A DNA stretch of 64,000 nt from Boswellia sacra (Eukaryota; Streptophyta; Magnoliopsida; Sapindales; Burseraceae), in the NCBI GenBank assembly GCA_013180625.2, contig SNVD02003550.1:119566-183565 (forward strand), read 5' to 3'. Shown one piece after another: positions 1-10,578 of the stretch. A program made the position numbers and the translations under genes. Below the pieces are notes generated by a model. That model made no database searches and was not told the origin of the DNA. It was given only the letters and a program-made list of their open reading frames with translations. Every line of letters starts with the position of its first letter. Within the stretch, counting starts at the first letter, position 1.

Positions 1-778
1 ACTATTTTTATGTATTAGGCAACAACTTCAATATTTCTAGCTACAACTTTACTTGACCTTGTTGCAATTCTCATGTTACATTCACAAGTTAATATTATGT
101 TTTACAAGTTCATCATTTCTTGTTACAAGTCTATGTTTGATTACAAGTCGAAGGATTGATTTTGCTATTTTCAGGTGTCAGGTTACAATTGCAATATTCC
201 TTATTACAACTTTGGTTAACCTTATTGAAATTTTCACATTACATTTTATGAGATAACGTTATATTTTATAAGTTCCTTATTCCTTGTTAGAGGTCCACGT
301 TGGTTGCAAGTTGAGGGTTTAATTTTGCTATTTTTAAGTGGTATAACTTCGACATTCCTCTTTAAAATTTAGTTAACCTTGCTAAAAGTTTGGCATTACA
401 TTTTATAAGTTCATGGCCTTTTGTTACAAGTCCATGTTTAGTTGCAAGTTGATGCTTTAGTTTTGCTAACTTTACTTGTCAGGGTGCAACTTCGATGTTC
501 CTCATTACAACTTTGGTTAACATTGTTGCAACTTTCATGTTACATTTTATAAATTAACATAATGTTTTACAAGTTCATCATTCCTTATTATAAGTCCACA
601 TTTGATTGAAAGTTAAAGACTTGATTTTACTACTTTAAGTGTTAAGCTGCAACTTCAATGTTCCTTGTTACAACATTGGTTAACCTTGTTGCAAATTTAA
701 TGTTATATTTTACAAGTTCATTATTCTTTATTGCAAGTCTTGTTTGGTTGCAAGTTGAAGGTTTAATTTTGCTCTTTT
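1..778. repeat. Minisatellite of 140-165 bp units, about five copies
   Basis: A diverged tandem array. Phrases such as TTGAAGGTTTAATTTTGCT, TTACAACTTTGGTTAACCTTG and TTACAAGTTCATCATTCC recur with small changes. The TTTTGCT-type landmark appears near 148, 312, 450, 612 and 755, so the unit varies between about 140 and 165 bp. The array touches the left edge of the window and may continue. No coding potential is visible; the short open frame here is only repeat sequence. Confidence 0.75.
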
Positions 779-1129
779 AGGGATATGATTTGTGGCTCTC
801 AAATTATAGTTTGTAGCTTAGTTAATCTCTGGGTCAATTGTTAGATTTGTCATTACAATAAAATTAGTTAGTGATAACTAATTTGAAAGGGCTTTCTTGT
901 AAACTTTTCTATGTATTATAAATATAGTACTATTAAGTGAGGCTTTGTGAGATTCTTCTTTACATAATAATTAAGGCACGTAGTGAGAGAGGTTCTCAAA
1001 ACTGAAAAATCCTAGAAAGTAAGCCAAAGAGTTAGCTCTTAGATATGAGATAAGGGCTATGTAAGCTTTGTAAATAAGTTCTTCATGGCGGAATTGATTC
1101 TACAGTATTCTCAAAGAAAGTAGGTTCAC
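779..1129. other. Unassigned AT-rich spacer between minisatellite and LTR
   Basis: No gene is seen. A stretch with a TATAAATA-like box near 918 and a GTGAGAGAGG segment resembles the transcribed part of an LTR, but neither LTR border nor a partner copy is visible. Confidence 0.3.
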
Positions 1130-1857
1130 AACCTAATAATCCTAACTAGCTAAGGTATTGACTTTTAGAGTCATGAATTCCATATCTATAGTATAGTGTC
1201 TACTAGGATACAGATCTTATAATCCTAACTAGCTAAGATATTGACTTTTCTCTTTTAGGTCTCAATTTCTACTATAGTCAAAGGCCATAGTCAAAGATCA
1301 TAGCCTTTATATTACAGGTACACTATCCACTTAGAATTAAGGTAGAAATGCCTTTAGTGCTCGAGTGCAAAAATTCACATTTGGTCTCGATATTTCTAAC
1401 AAATAGATAATTTCTAAGTGGTCTATATTCAATGCATTTATAATGCACAAGTGTCTTTGTCCTGAAGTCTCCACTTCAAATAGTTAGAGACTCACCATTT
1501 CCCAATTGAAGATAAACAACACAATAGCGTTGTCCAAACAAAGTGTTTGTCCTGAAGTTTCCACTTCAAATGGTTAGAGACTCACAATTTTCCAATTGAA
1601 GATAAACAACACAATAGCGTTGTCCAAACAAAGTGTCAAGCTTTTGTTTATAGTCTTCAACTAGTTTTGAGCTATGATAGAGTTTTGTGTCTCATTTATA
1701 TCTTATATAAATAAAACTTCATCAGTGTGTAAACTCTGGAACCTTTAGTCATTGATACAATCATACTGGATAAAATATAAATAATAACTTTTATTCATTT
1801 ACAACAATGTCTACAAATTACAGAAAACATCCATACTCTTAGGACATATTCCTAACA
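1130..1857 (-). repeat. Diverged Ty1/copia LTR, copy 1
   Basis: Read on the minus strand it starts at TGTTAGGAATATGTCC (1857 leftwards), a typical copia LTR start, and it aligns block by block with the LTR at 2040-2603. Shared blocks include the AATGCACAAGTGTCTTTGTC segment, the sequence near 1170 that ends in ATAGTATAGTG, and the AACTCTGGAACCTTTAGTC region. No polypurine tract lies beside its start, so it may be a solo or truncated LTR. The left border is uncertain. Confidence 0.6.
1456..1636. repeat. 90-bp direct tandem duplication inside the copia LTR
   Basis: The block from TTTGTCCTGAAGT through ATAGCGTTGTCCAAACA occurs twice, 90 bp apart (for example TGTCCAAACAAAGTGT at 1531 and 1621), with only a few differences. 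The related LTR at 2040-2603 has one copy, so the duplication arose in this copy or its sublineage. Confidence 0.85.
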
Positions 1858-2039
1858 CAATAAGTTTACATAAATACCCTCATAGAATACCAATAATTAG
1901 AGCTAGAGAAATTATTGTTTTACTCCTTCTGTTACATCTTTATCATTGAGACCAATTTTACACAATTTGAATGACTTAAGATTGAATAGAGTTAAATCTT
2001 AATTTAATGAACTTAGTTCATCAAATACTTACCCAAGAT

Positions 2040-2603
2040 TTTATAATCCAAAAACGTTTTAAACCCTCGAGATGGTATTCTTTTAACCTTTCAGAGCCAT
2101 GAATTTCATATCTATGGAATAGTATTCACTGGCATACAAGTCTTAAAATCCCAAGGCAAGGTATTCACTGGCCTACAAACTAGCAGCACGCTACCCATTT
2201 AGGATTAAGGTAAATATGCCTTTAGTTGCTCTTGTGTGGAATTTATATTTGGTTATGATACTTACACTAAATAATTAATTCCACTTGGCTTATGTTTAGT
2301 GCATTCGAAATGCACAAGTGTCTTTATCTTCCAATCTCAATTTTAATGGCTTGAGACTTACCATCTCTATTGAGACAAACAACCGAATAACCTTATCCAA
2401 ACAATTTGCCCAACTTAGTTTATAGTTTGTGTCTCCAATATATGACTGTCTCATATAAACAGAGACTTTATCAATATACAAGCTTTGGAAACTTAAGTCA
2501 TTGATACTAATAAATAGGTAAGATAAATAACAAACTTTATTCATTCATATAAATGTTTACAAAATTACAAAAATATTTATACTCTTAAGGCATGTTCCTA
2601 ATA
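2040..2603 (-). repeat. Ty1/copia 3' LTR of the element interrupted by the gypsy insertion
   Basis: On the minus strand it starts TATTAGGAACATGCC at 2603, a mutated TGTTAGGAAC start, directly after the purine-rich GGCAAGTGGGAGATTA, the expected polypurine tract. It aligns with the LTR copy at 1130-1857. The left (3') border is not clear; the 1858-2039 interval may belong to it. The open frame at 2296-2544 is LTR sequence and not a gene. Confidence 0.65.
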
Positions 2604-2720
2604 ATCTCCCACTTGCCATGAGAGTAGATGTGACATGTTTAAAACTCCCATGCCATGTAGATGACCCTTAGAGACCCTAGTTAATAGACTTTTGGTGAAT
2701 GGATCAACCAGGTATTCTGT
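2604..2720 (-). mobile_element. 3' end of copia pol and polypurine tract (left fragment)
   Basis: Minus-strand translation gives the C-terminal end of a copia polyprotein (...EYLVDPFTKSLL...HGMGV), matching the DP(L/F)TK motif that closes copia RNase H regions, followed by the purine tract and the LTR. This is the left part of the copia element whose remainder starts at 11996. The gypsy insertion separates them. Confidence 0.7.
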
Positions 2721-4139
2721 TGATGCGTTCGAAACTAGCAAGTATACTAGTCGCACAAGTAATAAAGTGATGAGTAAGATATCGTTCCCACGAGAATTGA
2801 TTCTAATTGAATTTATTATTTTCCAGCAACAATAAACTGAATGAGGGGTTTTTTTGATCGATTAACTAAACTCAATACAAAAGCAAATGAAGAATAATAT
2901 AATGCAAAGTTAAATCAATTGAGAAATACACAATGAAAGAAATCTAGTTAATGGATCATTCTCCGCCACAAGATATGAATTTGTGAATTAACCACAGAAT
3001 TGTCATCGAATTACACCATTGAAATTATCAACCGTAGATAACAACAAGCTCTGTTATCCCAATCTTTCCTTACTTTGTTGTTAAATAAAACAGGCTCTTT
3101 ATTTAATCTTTATCCATTAAACAACCTAGAACAAGCTCTCTAAATTTAATTCAATGGATGCATTACGATAAGAAAGATAGGTTGATCTAAGCAATAAACA
3201 CACAAGCTCGGATTATTTAACTTAGGTTATATCCTCCAATTGCAATCTCTGATCACAATTTTGCTACTAATGATTAGAAATTCAAGACAATTACGGATCA
3301 AGATTTCTAGTCTAGCAATAGATAACATTCAGATTATATTCAGTTGGCCACCCAAATACAATCAGCAAGCAATCATAAGCATTAAATATGGGAGAATACA
3401 AGCAACTTCAATTAGAGATTTGTATGATAATATCTTGCACAATCAACTCATAAAAACCATATCAAGGGCTTTGAAATCACCCTCAACCAATTCAGATTCA
3501 GTTACACATGTTAAAAAACGTCATAAATACAATACAATACATAAAAGTTCCAGAAGATGAAAGGGAAATGATAAACTTAGCAAATCTGATGAAATCTCTT
3601 AGGATGTGTAGTTCTTCCTCTTTCCAAGCCTTCAATCTCCTTCAAAAACTCCAAGAGATGAGAGAAATCCAAAGATGCAGCCTCTAACACGTTCTCCCCC
3701 TCTTCAAGTTATGAAAATAAAACCCTAAAATGTGTTTATATACTCTGCTACAGTAACTTGCTACAGTGCCCCGTATTTAATAACATGCTACAGTGATATG
3801 TGGAATTACAAATATACACTTCTCATACCATTTTTATCACAACTTTCGGTACACTACATAAATTCGTGAATCGTAAATTTCTCCAGAAAATAGACTTCGA
3901 GAGCTTTTCAATGGTATATAGCATGTTATCCGGTTAATTGTATATCGATACAATCAACTCCGAGAAATTGGTTGATTAGCAGAGGTGAAAATGAAGGGTT
4001 TTACTCCAATTTTGTGTAAGTTCCTCCAAAACTCCTACAAACATCAAAAACCACACAAAAACATAAAAATACCAAGGAATATAGCAAAGAAACATAGACG
4101 GAATTGATATGAAAATGATATATAAATAGACACCTATCA
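2721..4139 (-). repeat. 3' LTR of the Athila-type element
   Basis: 1419 bp, matching 10579-11995 almost base for base by eye. The visible differences cluster in the first 150 bp (near 2815-2870 against 10675-10730), with scattered single changes after that. Plus-strand ends are TGATGCGTTC and CACCTATCA. The 106-codon open frame at 3240-3560 recurs in the other LTR and is not a gene. Confidence 0.92.
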
Positions 4140-6131
4140 AATTCCCTCACACTTAGACTTTGCTAGTCCTCGAGCAACTACAACGATATTAGATCGAAAC
4201 AGAATCAAAGAAAAATTAAAATAACACAAATGCTTCAACTTGCAAATGGGCCTCAAAGATTATACTTAATTATTATACTTAATTATAACCCAAGGAAAAC
4301 TTCAAAATTATGCACTTGATCAAAAATTTCATTTTAAAGATTAGTTTCGCTCTACTTTAATTCCTTGTGTGTGTGTGTAGAGCAATTTTCACATAATCAC
4401 TTGTAACTCGGATGAGTTTATGCATAAAAATGAATCGTATTTAATAGTGAAGATATGTGTATAAATGAACTCCATAGGCCTGCTTTTCAAGTCACTCTCC
4501 ACTAATATAGACAAGCACAATACCAAGGATCAAGTAGGACTTTATTAAGCTTGTAACGTTTGGCTTGGGTGAAGGTATGATAAAGGATAATAATTTGGCT
4601 CAAATCACCCACAAACACATAAATCATTCAAGATTATGTAGAGCTCAACCACATAACATAAAAAAATTCGTTCGAATTCACCAAGTGACTCCCCCAAATT
4701 TATTCAGTACACTCAATCTCTCTTTTTATTATTGTTTTTTTTCACACAAAAGAAATTACACCCCCACACTTTGTTGTTTCATTCTTTTTAATAACACTCA
4801 AGGGTATAGATCTCTTTTTCTTCTTCTTTTTTTTCTTTTTTTTCTTCTTTTTTTTTTAACTGCTGCAATTCCCCTCCCCCACCCTTAAACAACACATTGT
4901 CCTCAATGTGTAAGTACGTGGAAGATAAGTACAGATTATTTTTTTATTTATTTCTTTTTTTTTACTAACACAATAAAACTCACTTGCATTGCTCATGGCA
5001 CAATCCAACCTCCTTTAACTTCCCAAAAACAGAACATAGCTCAAAATGTAATCATGAATGATATACATGCTCATAGGTAAGGGATAAACTATTTGGAGAG
5101 AAAAAAAATGCATTTGAGGTTAGGAAATCTTTTAGTGAGTTAACAAGGAAAAAAAAAGTTTACAGAGGCTCAAAAGGGAAACTAGGGATCAATTTCAATC
5201 AAGGTTGGCTATTAAGGCTCAAACGGTCTAAAGATGACCTAAATCATTTCCCCAATGTTGCACAGTCTAGGATTTCGCCTCGAGTGACCATCAAACAAGT
5301 TCTAGAATTCATTGAAATCTGAAGAAACATTTAAATTACATAAACTTTCTCTAAGTAAACAAATAACTCAGTGATAATGGCTCGGTGCTCAATGTTGTGC
5401 GAGGAATCAAAGGTAAAGCAAAAACCGATATACATTTCAAGCACACGGATCCATGCATCATTTATCATTTTTCAAGAGTTATTCTTAATTCAATCATTAT
5501 CTTATCATCGACCCACAAAATGCAAGAAAAGAGGTACGTGGCGTTGTTACACCTGAGTCAAGATTGTATATTTCAACAATCCTTAGGACCAGTAGCCCGC
5601 AGACTTAAGGTTTCCAGCCTATATACCTTTATTATGAAGAACAAAACAAGAAACAAGATACTTCAAGCAACATGAAATAAACAAACTACAAAGTTATTAA
5701 GGAAGAATGCGTTTCAAGGGTTAAGGAAACCCCATATTCTGCCATTCTCAGGTTTTTCCACAATTTTTTTTAAAAAAATCGAAACTGATAAAGATAAAAA
5801 CACATAACAACTCTAAATTACGCAAAACTAAACTCACTCATAAAATAACAAAGTTCAACAAGTCAGCAAACAAAAATAAGTTAGTTAGAATGGGTCTAAA
5901 AAGTTTAGAAGTTAGCCTCCTTATTCAGCCATTATGGATTGAAGAGATTCAGAATGCGTTTCAAGAGGAATTAAACTTTTTAGGCCACCACTCTAAAAGC
6001 CATGATTAGAAAATATTACCTGGGGCGAAAGAAATAACCTGAAAAAAACTCAAAAGAAATAACATGAAAAATCTCAAATAAACACAATAAAAAGAGAGCA
6101 AACAAAAGTGAAGCAAACCAGTAGATAAAGA
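4140..6131 (-). other. 3' non-coding region of the Athila-type element
   Basis: Lies between the 3' LTR and the LOG-like segment. It starts with the polypurine tract and the TTGCTCGAGGACTAGCAAAG-type segment common beside Athila 3' LTRs. The rest is AT-rich, with poly-T tracts (4800-4860, 4940-4965) and no convincing reading frame. The two overlapping frames at 5371-5675 have no recognisable domain or coding bias. Confidence 0.6.
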
Positions 6132-6782
6132 TTACAGACTTAGCGTTAAATCCAGTTTACGCCTTTTATTGCCTTCTGCAAACCAATCTATCCGAGCTAT
6201 TATTGGATCAGGCGAATAGACGAATGCTTGTAATTTGTCAATTAACTCCCCTGCAGTTGAAGCTGTAACCAGGATTTGCCTCGCTGACTGTGAGATGAAG
6301 TTTTTTTCTACTGATTGATCAAGAAAAGACAACAAACCATCAAAAAAATTATTGACATTTAACAAACCAATGGGTTTCTGATGAATGTTTAGCTGTGCCC
6401 AAGAGGTGATTTGAAATATCTCCTCTAATGTACCATAATCACCAGGCAAAGCTATAAATGCATCGGACTTAACAACCATATGTGCAATACGCTCATGCAT
6501 GCTAGAGGCCTGTAACTCTTCCCCGATTGTGTTGCCTACGATATCTCGTACAGCTAATGGTTTAGGGATAATGCCGAGAACTTTGCTCCCTCCTAGGGAT
6601 GCAGCTGTTGACACACACCCCATTAACCCAAGACTACACCCTCCATAAATCAAATGAATACCCCTCGCAGCTAATGTCCTACTAAGATCAAGAGCTGCTG
6701 TTGTAAACTCTCCATCTTTACCAAATTGCAATCCACAAAATATGCATATATTTTGGAATCACCGAATTGGTGTTTTCTCCAT
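6132..6782 (-). pseudogene. Intronless LOG-like (cytokinin riboside 5'-monophosphate phosphoribohydrolase) copy captured by a retrotransposon
   Basis: LOG enzymes release active cytokinin bases from their riboside monophosphates. The minus-strand frame shows nearly a whole LOG protein: YICIFCG near the N-terminus, then IHLIYGGCSLGLMG, ASSMHERIAHMV, SDAFIALPGDYGTLEE and SWAQLNIHQKPIGLLN, ending RKLDLTLSL before the stop. An ATG at 6782 (MEKTPIR) is separated from the rest by a small frameshift near 6760. The family motif PGGxGTxxE is altered (PGDYGTLEE), and the first glycine loop reads GGCS, not GGGS. Plant LOG genes normally have several introns; this copy has none over 650 bp, so it probably came from mRNA. 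It sits inside the Athila-type element, after the truncated pol and in the element's sense orientation. Confidence 0.9.
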
Positions 6783-6914
6783 TTCTAAAAGTGCTCTAAA
6801 CTTGTGTAAGACAATGATGCACGTTAGGTATTATGCGATTCAAGTGCAAGACAGGTTATAAAATGACATTTGAAATATGCAGAATGGATATATACACACG
6901 TAAATCTCTCAGAT

Positions 6915-7172
6915 TTGACACATGGGGACATAATTTCGGTAGGGGTTGCTCAATGTAGATTTATCGCCCCAAGATTTGAAAAAATGAGATATGCTTTCGG
7001 CGAGGTTTGACAAAATCTACACACTTGTCTCCCACGTGAAGCATGGAAAATGGAGATACACTTTCGGCGGGGGTTGACAAAACCCCCACACTTGTCTCCC
7101 ACGTGAAGCATAAAAAATAGAGATACACTTTCGGTGGAGGGTGACAAAACCTCCACACTTGTCTCCCACGTG
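6915..7172. repeat. 67-bp tandem repeat, three copies plus a degenerate one
   Basis: CACTTGTCTCCCACGTG begins at 7022, 7089 and 7156, a 67-bp period. Each unit also contains GAGATACACTTTCGGYGG followed by GTTGACAAAACC or a variant. A decayed unit precedes them (6915-6990). Every unit contains the palindrome CACGTG. The array lies directly upstream (element sense) of the LOG-like segment. The overlapping minus-strand frames here are the repeat read in two phases. Confidence 0.85.
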
Positions 7173-7375
7173 TACTTATGCCATAGGGTAGTCATATGGT
7201 TTGTCAAAAAGAAAACTTGAAATTAAAATAAACAAAATCAACAAACAACAACAACACAAAAAACAACATTGATAATCAGATCAAACGAAACAAGAAAGAA
7301 ATAAAATTCGACAACAGCAACACACATTCAAATATACAAGTAGTTGTGATTGTGGCTCACATCTTCCTCTGGTTT
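7173..7375. other. Spacer between tandem repeat and captured segment
   Basis: AT-rich, with AAC/ACAACA-rich runs at 7240-7320. No reading frame or recognisable site. Confidence 0.4.
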
Positions 7376-8086
7376 TACGTCCAGTAACGGCTGAAACGCC
7401 TTCTATGAGTCGGGGATTTGCTTCCCATCCAGTTTTCTTATAAACTGACAAACAGGGTCGTTTTTAGTCAGATTCCCTAGACTATAACACTACAATTCAT
7501 CACAAAATTGTGTCCATAGATTAAGCAATTCACGCTAAATAAGTCTACAAGAATGTGACTCAAGAGTTAATAAAACATTATCCAGCGACTCATTACTCAG
7601 ACCATTCTTAATAAATGAAAGTTTATCTTCTCTGTTCCTAGACACAAAACCTAATGAACGACAATTCTGGTTACAATTCTATCTAGCACATTTATAACAT
7701 ACTTGTAACCTTTTTGCTCTTCGCCTCTTGGCATAGTAGCTCTTTCCTAGACCAGGCATGTATTTTGCTAGATTAATATCAAGCTCATCGGACAATCTTA
7801 CCTTGGCTTCGATAAGCCATCGGATATCCGCAGGCACATTTAGGAGCATCAATGCCCAAAGTCTAGTCATCCGTATTTTATAAATTTTAAACATAGCATT
7901 TTGAGGAAGTGAAGAGAAATATTTACGAAGGTTTGACACAAAGATATCGGCATCCATTGAAGAGGAGAAAATTAGAGCTCTTACCGATAATGTAATTGAG
8001 TTTGTTTTTTCTCCAAGATATGCACGTTTCAAACCTTTGAGCAATGACTTCAGCTCTCGTTTGGATGTTTCCTCAAGCTGTTGCAC
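7376..8086 (-). pseudogene. Unrecognised protein-coding remnant inside the Athila-type element
   Basis: One minus-strand frame stays protein-like for about 700 bp. It first gives 135 codons without a stop (RELKSLLKGLKRAYLG..., ...LNVPADIRWLIEAKVRLSDE, ...KYMPGLGKSYYAKRRR, ending CYKCAR). It then runs on through TAG at 7679-7681 into NCNQNCRSLGFVSR, LSFIKNGLSNESLDNVLL and further, with additional TAG stops. The stops seen are all TAG, consistent with point decay. It contains a basic patch and paired cysteines. I do not recognise the family. It could be a second captured host transcript or an env-region ORF of the element. It lies between the pol remnant and the LOG-like copy, same strand. Confidence 0.5.
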
Positions 8087-8404
8087 AAATGAATTTGAAG
8101 TACGGAATAATCAAATTAAACAAAAGGAAAGAAAAGAAAATAGCAGAAACAAAACTAAAGACACATAAAAAAGATAACAACACAATAGCAAATAAAAGTA
8201 AAAAACAAGTAAAAAAAATATAAAAACAAATAAGACAGATGGCAAAGAGAGATAAAACCTGATCAATTTGATGGCCTACGAAAGGAATCTCCTCGAGACA
8301 TAAAAATCGATCATTATTACCTTATTTTATTTTTCTTTTCTTTTTTTTATTTATTTTTAAAAAAACATTGGGTTGCCTCCCAATAAGCGCTTGGTTTAAC
8401 GTCC
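8087..8404 (-). other. Deletion junction and spacer after truncated pol
   Basis: On the minus strand the pol frame ends just after LDPPMM, where reverse transcriptase would begin. It runs straight into GGACGTTAAACCAAGCGC and TTGGGAGGCAACCCAA, sequence normally found downstream of pol in Athila/Tat elements. RT, RNase H and integrase were removed by one deletion at about 8405. The rest (8100-8340) is A-rich spacer. Confidence 0.7.
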
Positions 8405-9164
8405 TCAGCCCGACGTTGGTTCCATCATGGGAGGATCCAATCTTCGATGTGCTTCACTAGTGGGCTTGGATCCTTCTTTCCACAAGAAATGGTGCACGCA
8501 TATGGGTGGGCCTTGGATGTGAGCACTTGTCCACCCAATAGCCGTTTTGTGATCTCTAAGTACTTGGACGAGTTTCACTTCTTGTATTGGTGCAAGGCCC
8601 ATTTCTATTATAATTGGCAAAGTACCATTCTCACCCAAGAATCTATGTTTCAAATGATCTGGTAGAGGCTTAAGCTCCAAGGTATGGGCTTTCATCACAG
8701 AAGAGAGAAGTTTCTCATTAGATAAAGGAAATTGAATGTACAAAACATCATACCTGTTTGTGGTTATAGCTATGATCTCATCTAAGCTTGCCACAGCTTC
8801 CTCCATTTGTTTGGACACTTGTATAAAAATTGTTGATTCCTTAGAATTTTCTGTCCCTATGTGCTCACTAATAGCTACATCCAATCCATTCTTGCGAGTT
8901 AACTCAAAACATTGTTGTGACAAAGAATCAATAAGGTCAACTGCAAAAACAGAATGTAAGTCACTAGGGTACCTCATTGCCTAAAAAATATTGAAACGGA
9001 TAACCTTGCCATCAAACTCTATGGTGAGAATGCCATCATGAACATCAATCTTTGTTCGCCTCAGTTATCAAGAATGCTCTCCCCAAAAGAATCAATGTTT
9101 GATTGGGAGATGTCTATCCTTCCATTCCTAGAACATAGAAGTCTGCCTCTGTAAAAATCAATGA
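8405..9164 (-). pseudogene. Gypsy pol remnant: post-protease region to first residues of reverse transcriptase
   Basis: From 8977 leftwards the frame reads MRYPSDLHSVFAVDLIDSL, ELKPLPDHLKHRFLGENGTL and VLRDHKTAIGW, then CVHHFLWKEGSK and RRLDPPMM. These are the conserved linker and RT-entry blocks of Athila-type polyproteins. The stretch 8978-9164 carries the preceding block (EFDG.VIRFNIF and ADFYVLGME-like pieces) with frameshifts. The catalytic RT core is absent, so no reverse transcriptase can be made from this copy. Confidence 0.85.
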
Positions 9165-9165
9165 G

Positions 9166-9762
9166 TTACATGCACAAGCCACATATTCTATTAAATCCTT
9201 TGGGATATGCATTAAAATGATCAGCAAGTTGAATGGTAATACCAGTTTTCGCAAAAGGTCCAAGATTCAAAGAAGCACAAATAGAATATGGCATGACATT
9301 AATAGATGCTTCTAAATCTAACATAGCTCTTTCAAACTTGGTTTTACCAATGGTGCATGGAATAGTGAACGTACCTGGATCTTTGCATTTCGGAGGAATT
9401 TTTCTTTGTAATACAGCTGAAACATTTTCCCCCACACTTACCTTCTCATTTCCTTTCAACTTTCTCTTGTTGGTGCATAACTCCTTCAGAAATTTTGCAT
9501 AACGAGGTACTTGCTTGATAACATCCAGAAGTGGTATATTTACCTCGATCTTGCGAAAAGTTTCCAGGATTTCCTGTTCTTGTTCCTCCTTTTTTGATTT
9601 TGCAAATCTGCTAGGAAAAGGTGGGGGAGTAACATATGAAAGAATATGAGTTTTAGGATTTACCTTAGAAGATGATGTTTTATTCATGGTGAAAGTGGTG
9701 TCATCCCCTTCATCAGTTTGTGATTTCTTTGCCAGGTTTTGTATACTTGCCCCAGTTTCCAT
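9166..9762 (-). pseudogene. Gypsy gag-pol segment with retropepsin domain
   Basis: Contains the block before the protease (ILETFRKIEVNIPLLDVIKQ, VPRYAKFLKELCTNKRKLKG) and a retropepsin core (GKTKFERAMLDLEASINVMP, SLNLGPFAKTGITIQLAD). The catalytic motif is normally DLGAS; here it is DLEAS, so the active-site glycine is replaced. The frame stays open for 199 codons but lacks a proper N-terminus, because gag upstream is broken. Confidence 0.88.
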
Positions 9763-9799
9763 TTGCTCTCCATTTCAAATTTGCTCTCCACTTTGCAAA

Positions 9800-10500
9800 G
9801 TTATCGAACAAGCATTCTCTCTTGGATTGATCACTGTTTAAGATAATTTTTCTGAGCATTGACCCTCGAATTTGCTCATGCTAGTAGCCAATTGTCCCAT
9901 TTGATTTGCGAGGTTTTGGATACTTGCCCCAGTTTCCTACTGGAATTGCATTGTGTTAGTGGCAAGTGCATTAACAATATCCTGGAGTGACATACCTGAG
10001 TTTTCTGGAGCTGGTTGTGGTGCTGGTTGTGGCATGGGTGGTGGTTGCATTTGAAATGGTTACTGCACTCTAGGTTGATTAAAACCTTGTTGCCGATTTG
10101 GTATGGCATTTGGGGCGATTGGTTGATGATTCCAGTAATTAAAATTAGGGTGATCTCCCCATCTGGCATTGTAAGTATTAGAGAAGGGATCATACCATTG
10201 CCTTGGTTGTCCTGGAAATCCACCCATGGCATTGGCTCATTCCATATATTCTTCTTGTAAAGTTGGGTACATGTCGATTGGATGCTCCATGGTAGAATAT
10301 ACCCCATATGCATAAGATTTCTGCATATCTCCTACAGCCATATTTTCCACAAGAGAAGTTAGCTTAGAAAGTTGTTGTTCAATGTTCTGAGTGCTTACCT
10401 CATTTACACTCCAATGTAATTGTGGCTCAAATCGGCTACTGAATTGTTGGAAGTTTACTGCCATGTCGCCTAAACACAAACAATCAGAAAAGAAAAACAA
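9800..10500 (-). pseudogene. Gypsy gag C-terminal region, broken
   Basis: Minus-strand frame: NFQQFSSRFEPQLHWSVNE, QQLSKLTSLVENMAV, then a TGA near 10234, then FPGQPRQWYDPFSNTYN, GFNQPRVQ and a Pro/Gln-rich stretch with further stops. The WYDPFSNTYN and NLAxQxGQL-type blocks are typical of the C-terminal half of Athila/Tat gag. The structural gag domain that should precede it is missing, because only about 50 bp separate this frame from the primer site. The element therefore could not have encoded its own capsid. Confidence 0.8.
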
Positions 10501-10554
10501 ACAAAAATAGGAATTAACAATAAAAACAAAACAACAAATCGATTAGAAAATCAA

Positions 10555-10572
10555 TCCCCGGCAACGACGCCA
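10555..10572 (-). promoter_or_regulatory. Primer binding site, tRNA-Asp type
   Basis: The minus strand reads TGGCGTCGTTGCCGGGGA six bases after the 5' LTR. This is one base off the TGGCGCCGTTGCCGGGGA primer site usual in Athila/Tat elements. It fixes element orientation and LTR boundary. Confidence 0.85.
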
Positions 10573-10578
10573 AAAACT

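Noticed and set aside
3240..3560. Conserved 106-codon frame repeated at 11097-11417
   Set aside because: Both lie at the same place inside the two LTRs. Conservation reflects the recent LTR pair and not a gene.
6915..7172. Short direct repeats considered as a CRISPR array
   Set aside because: Eukaryotic context, contiguous 67-bp units without unique spacers.
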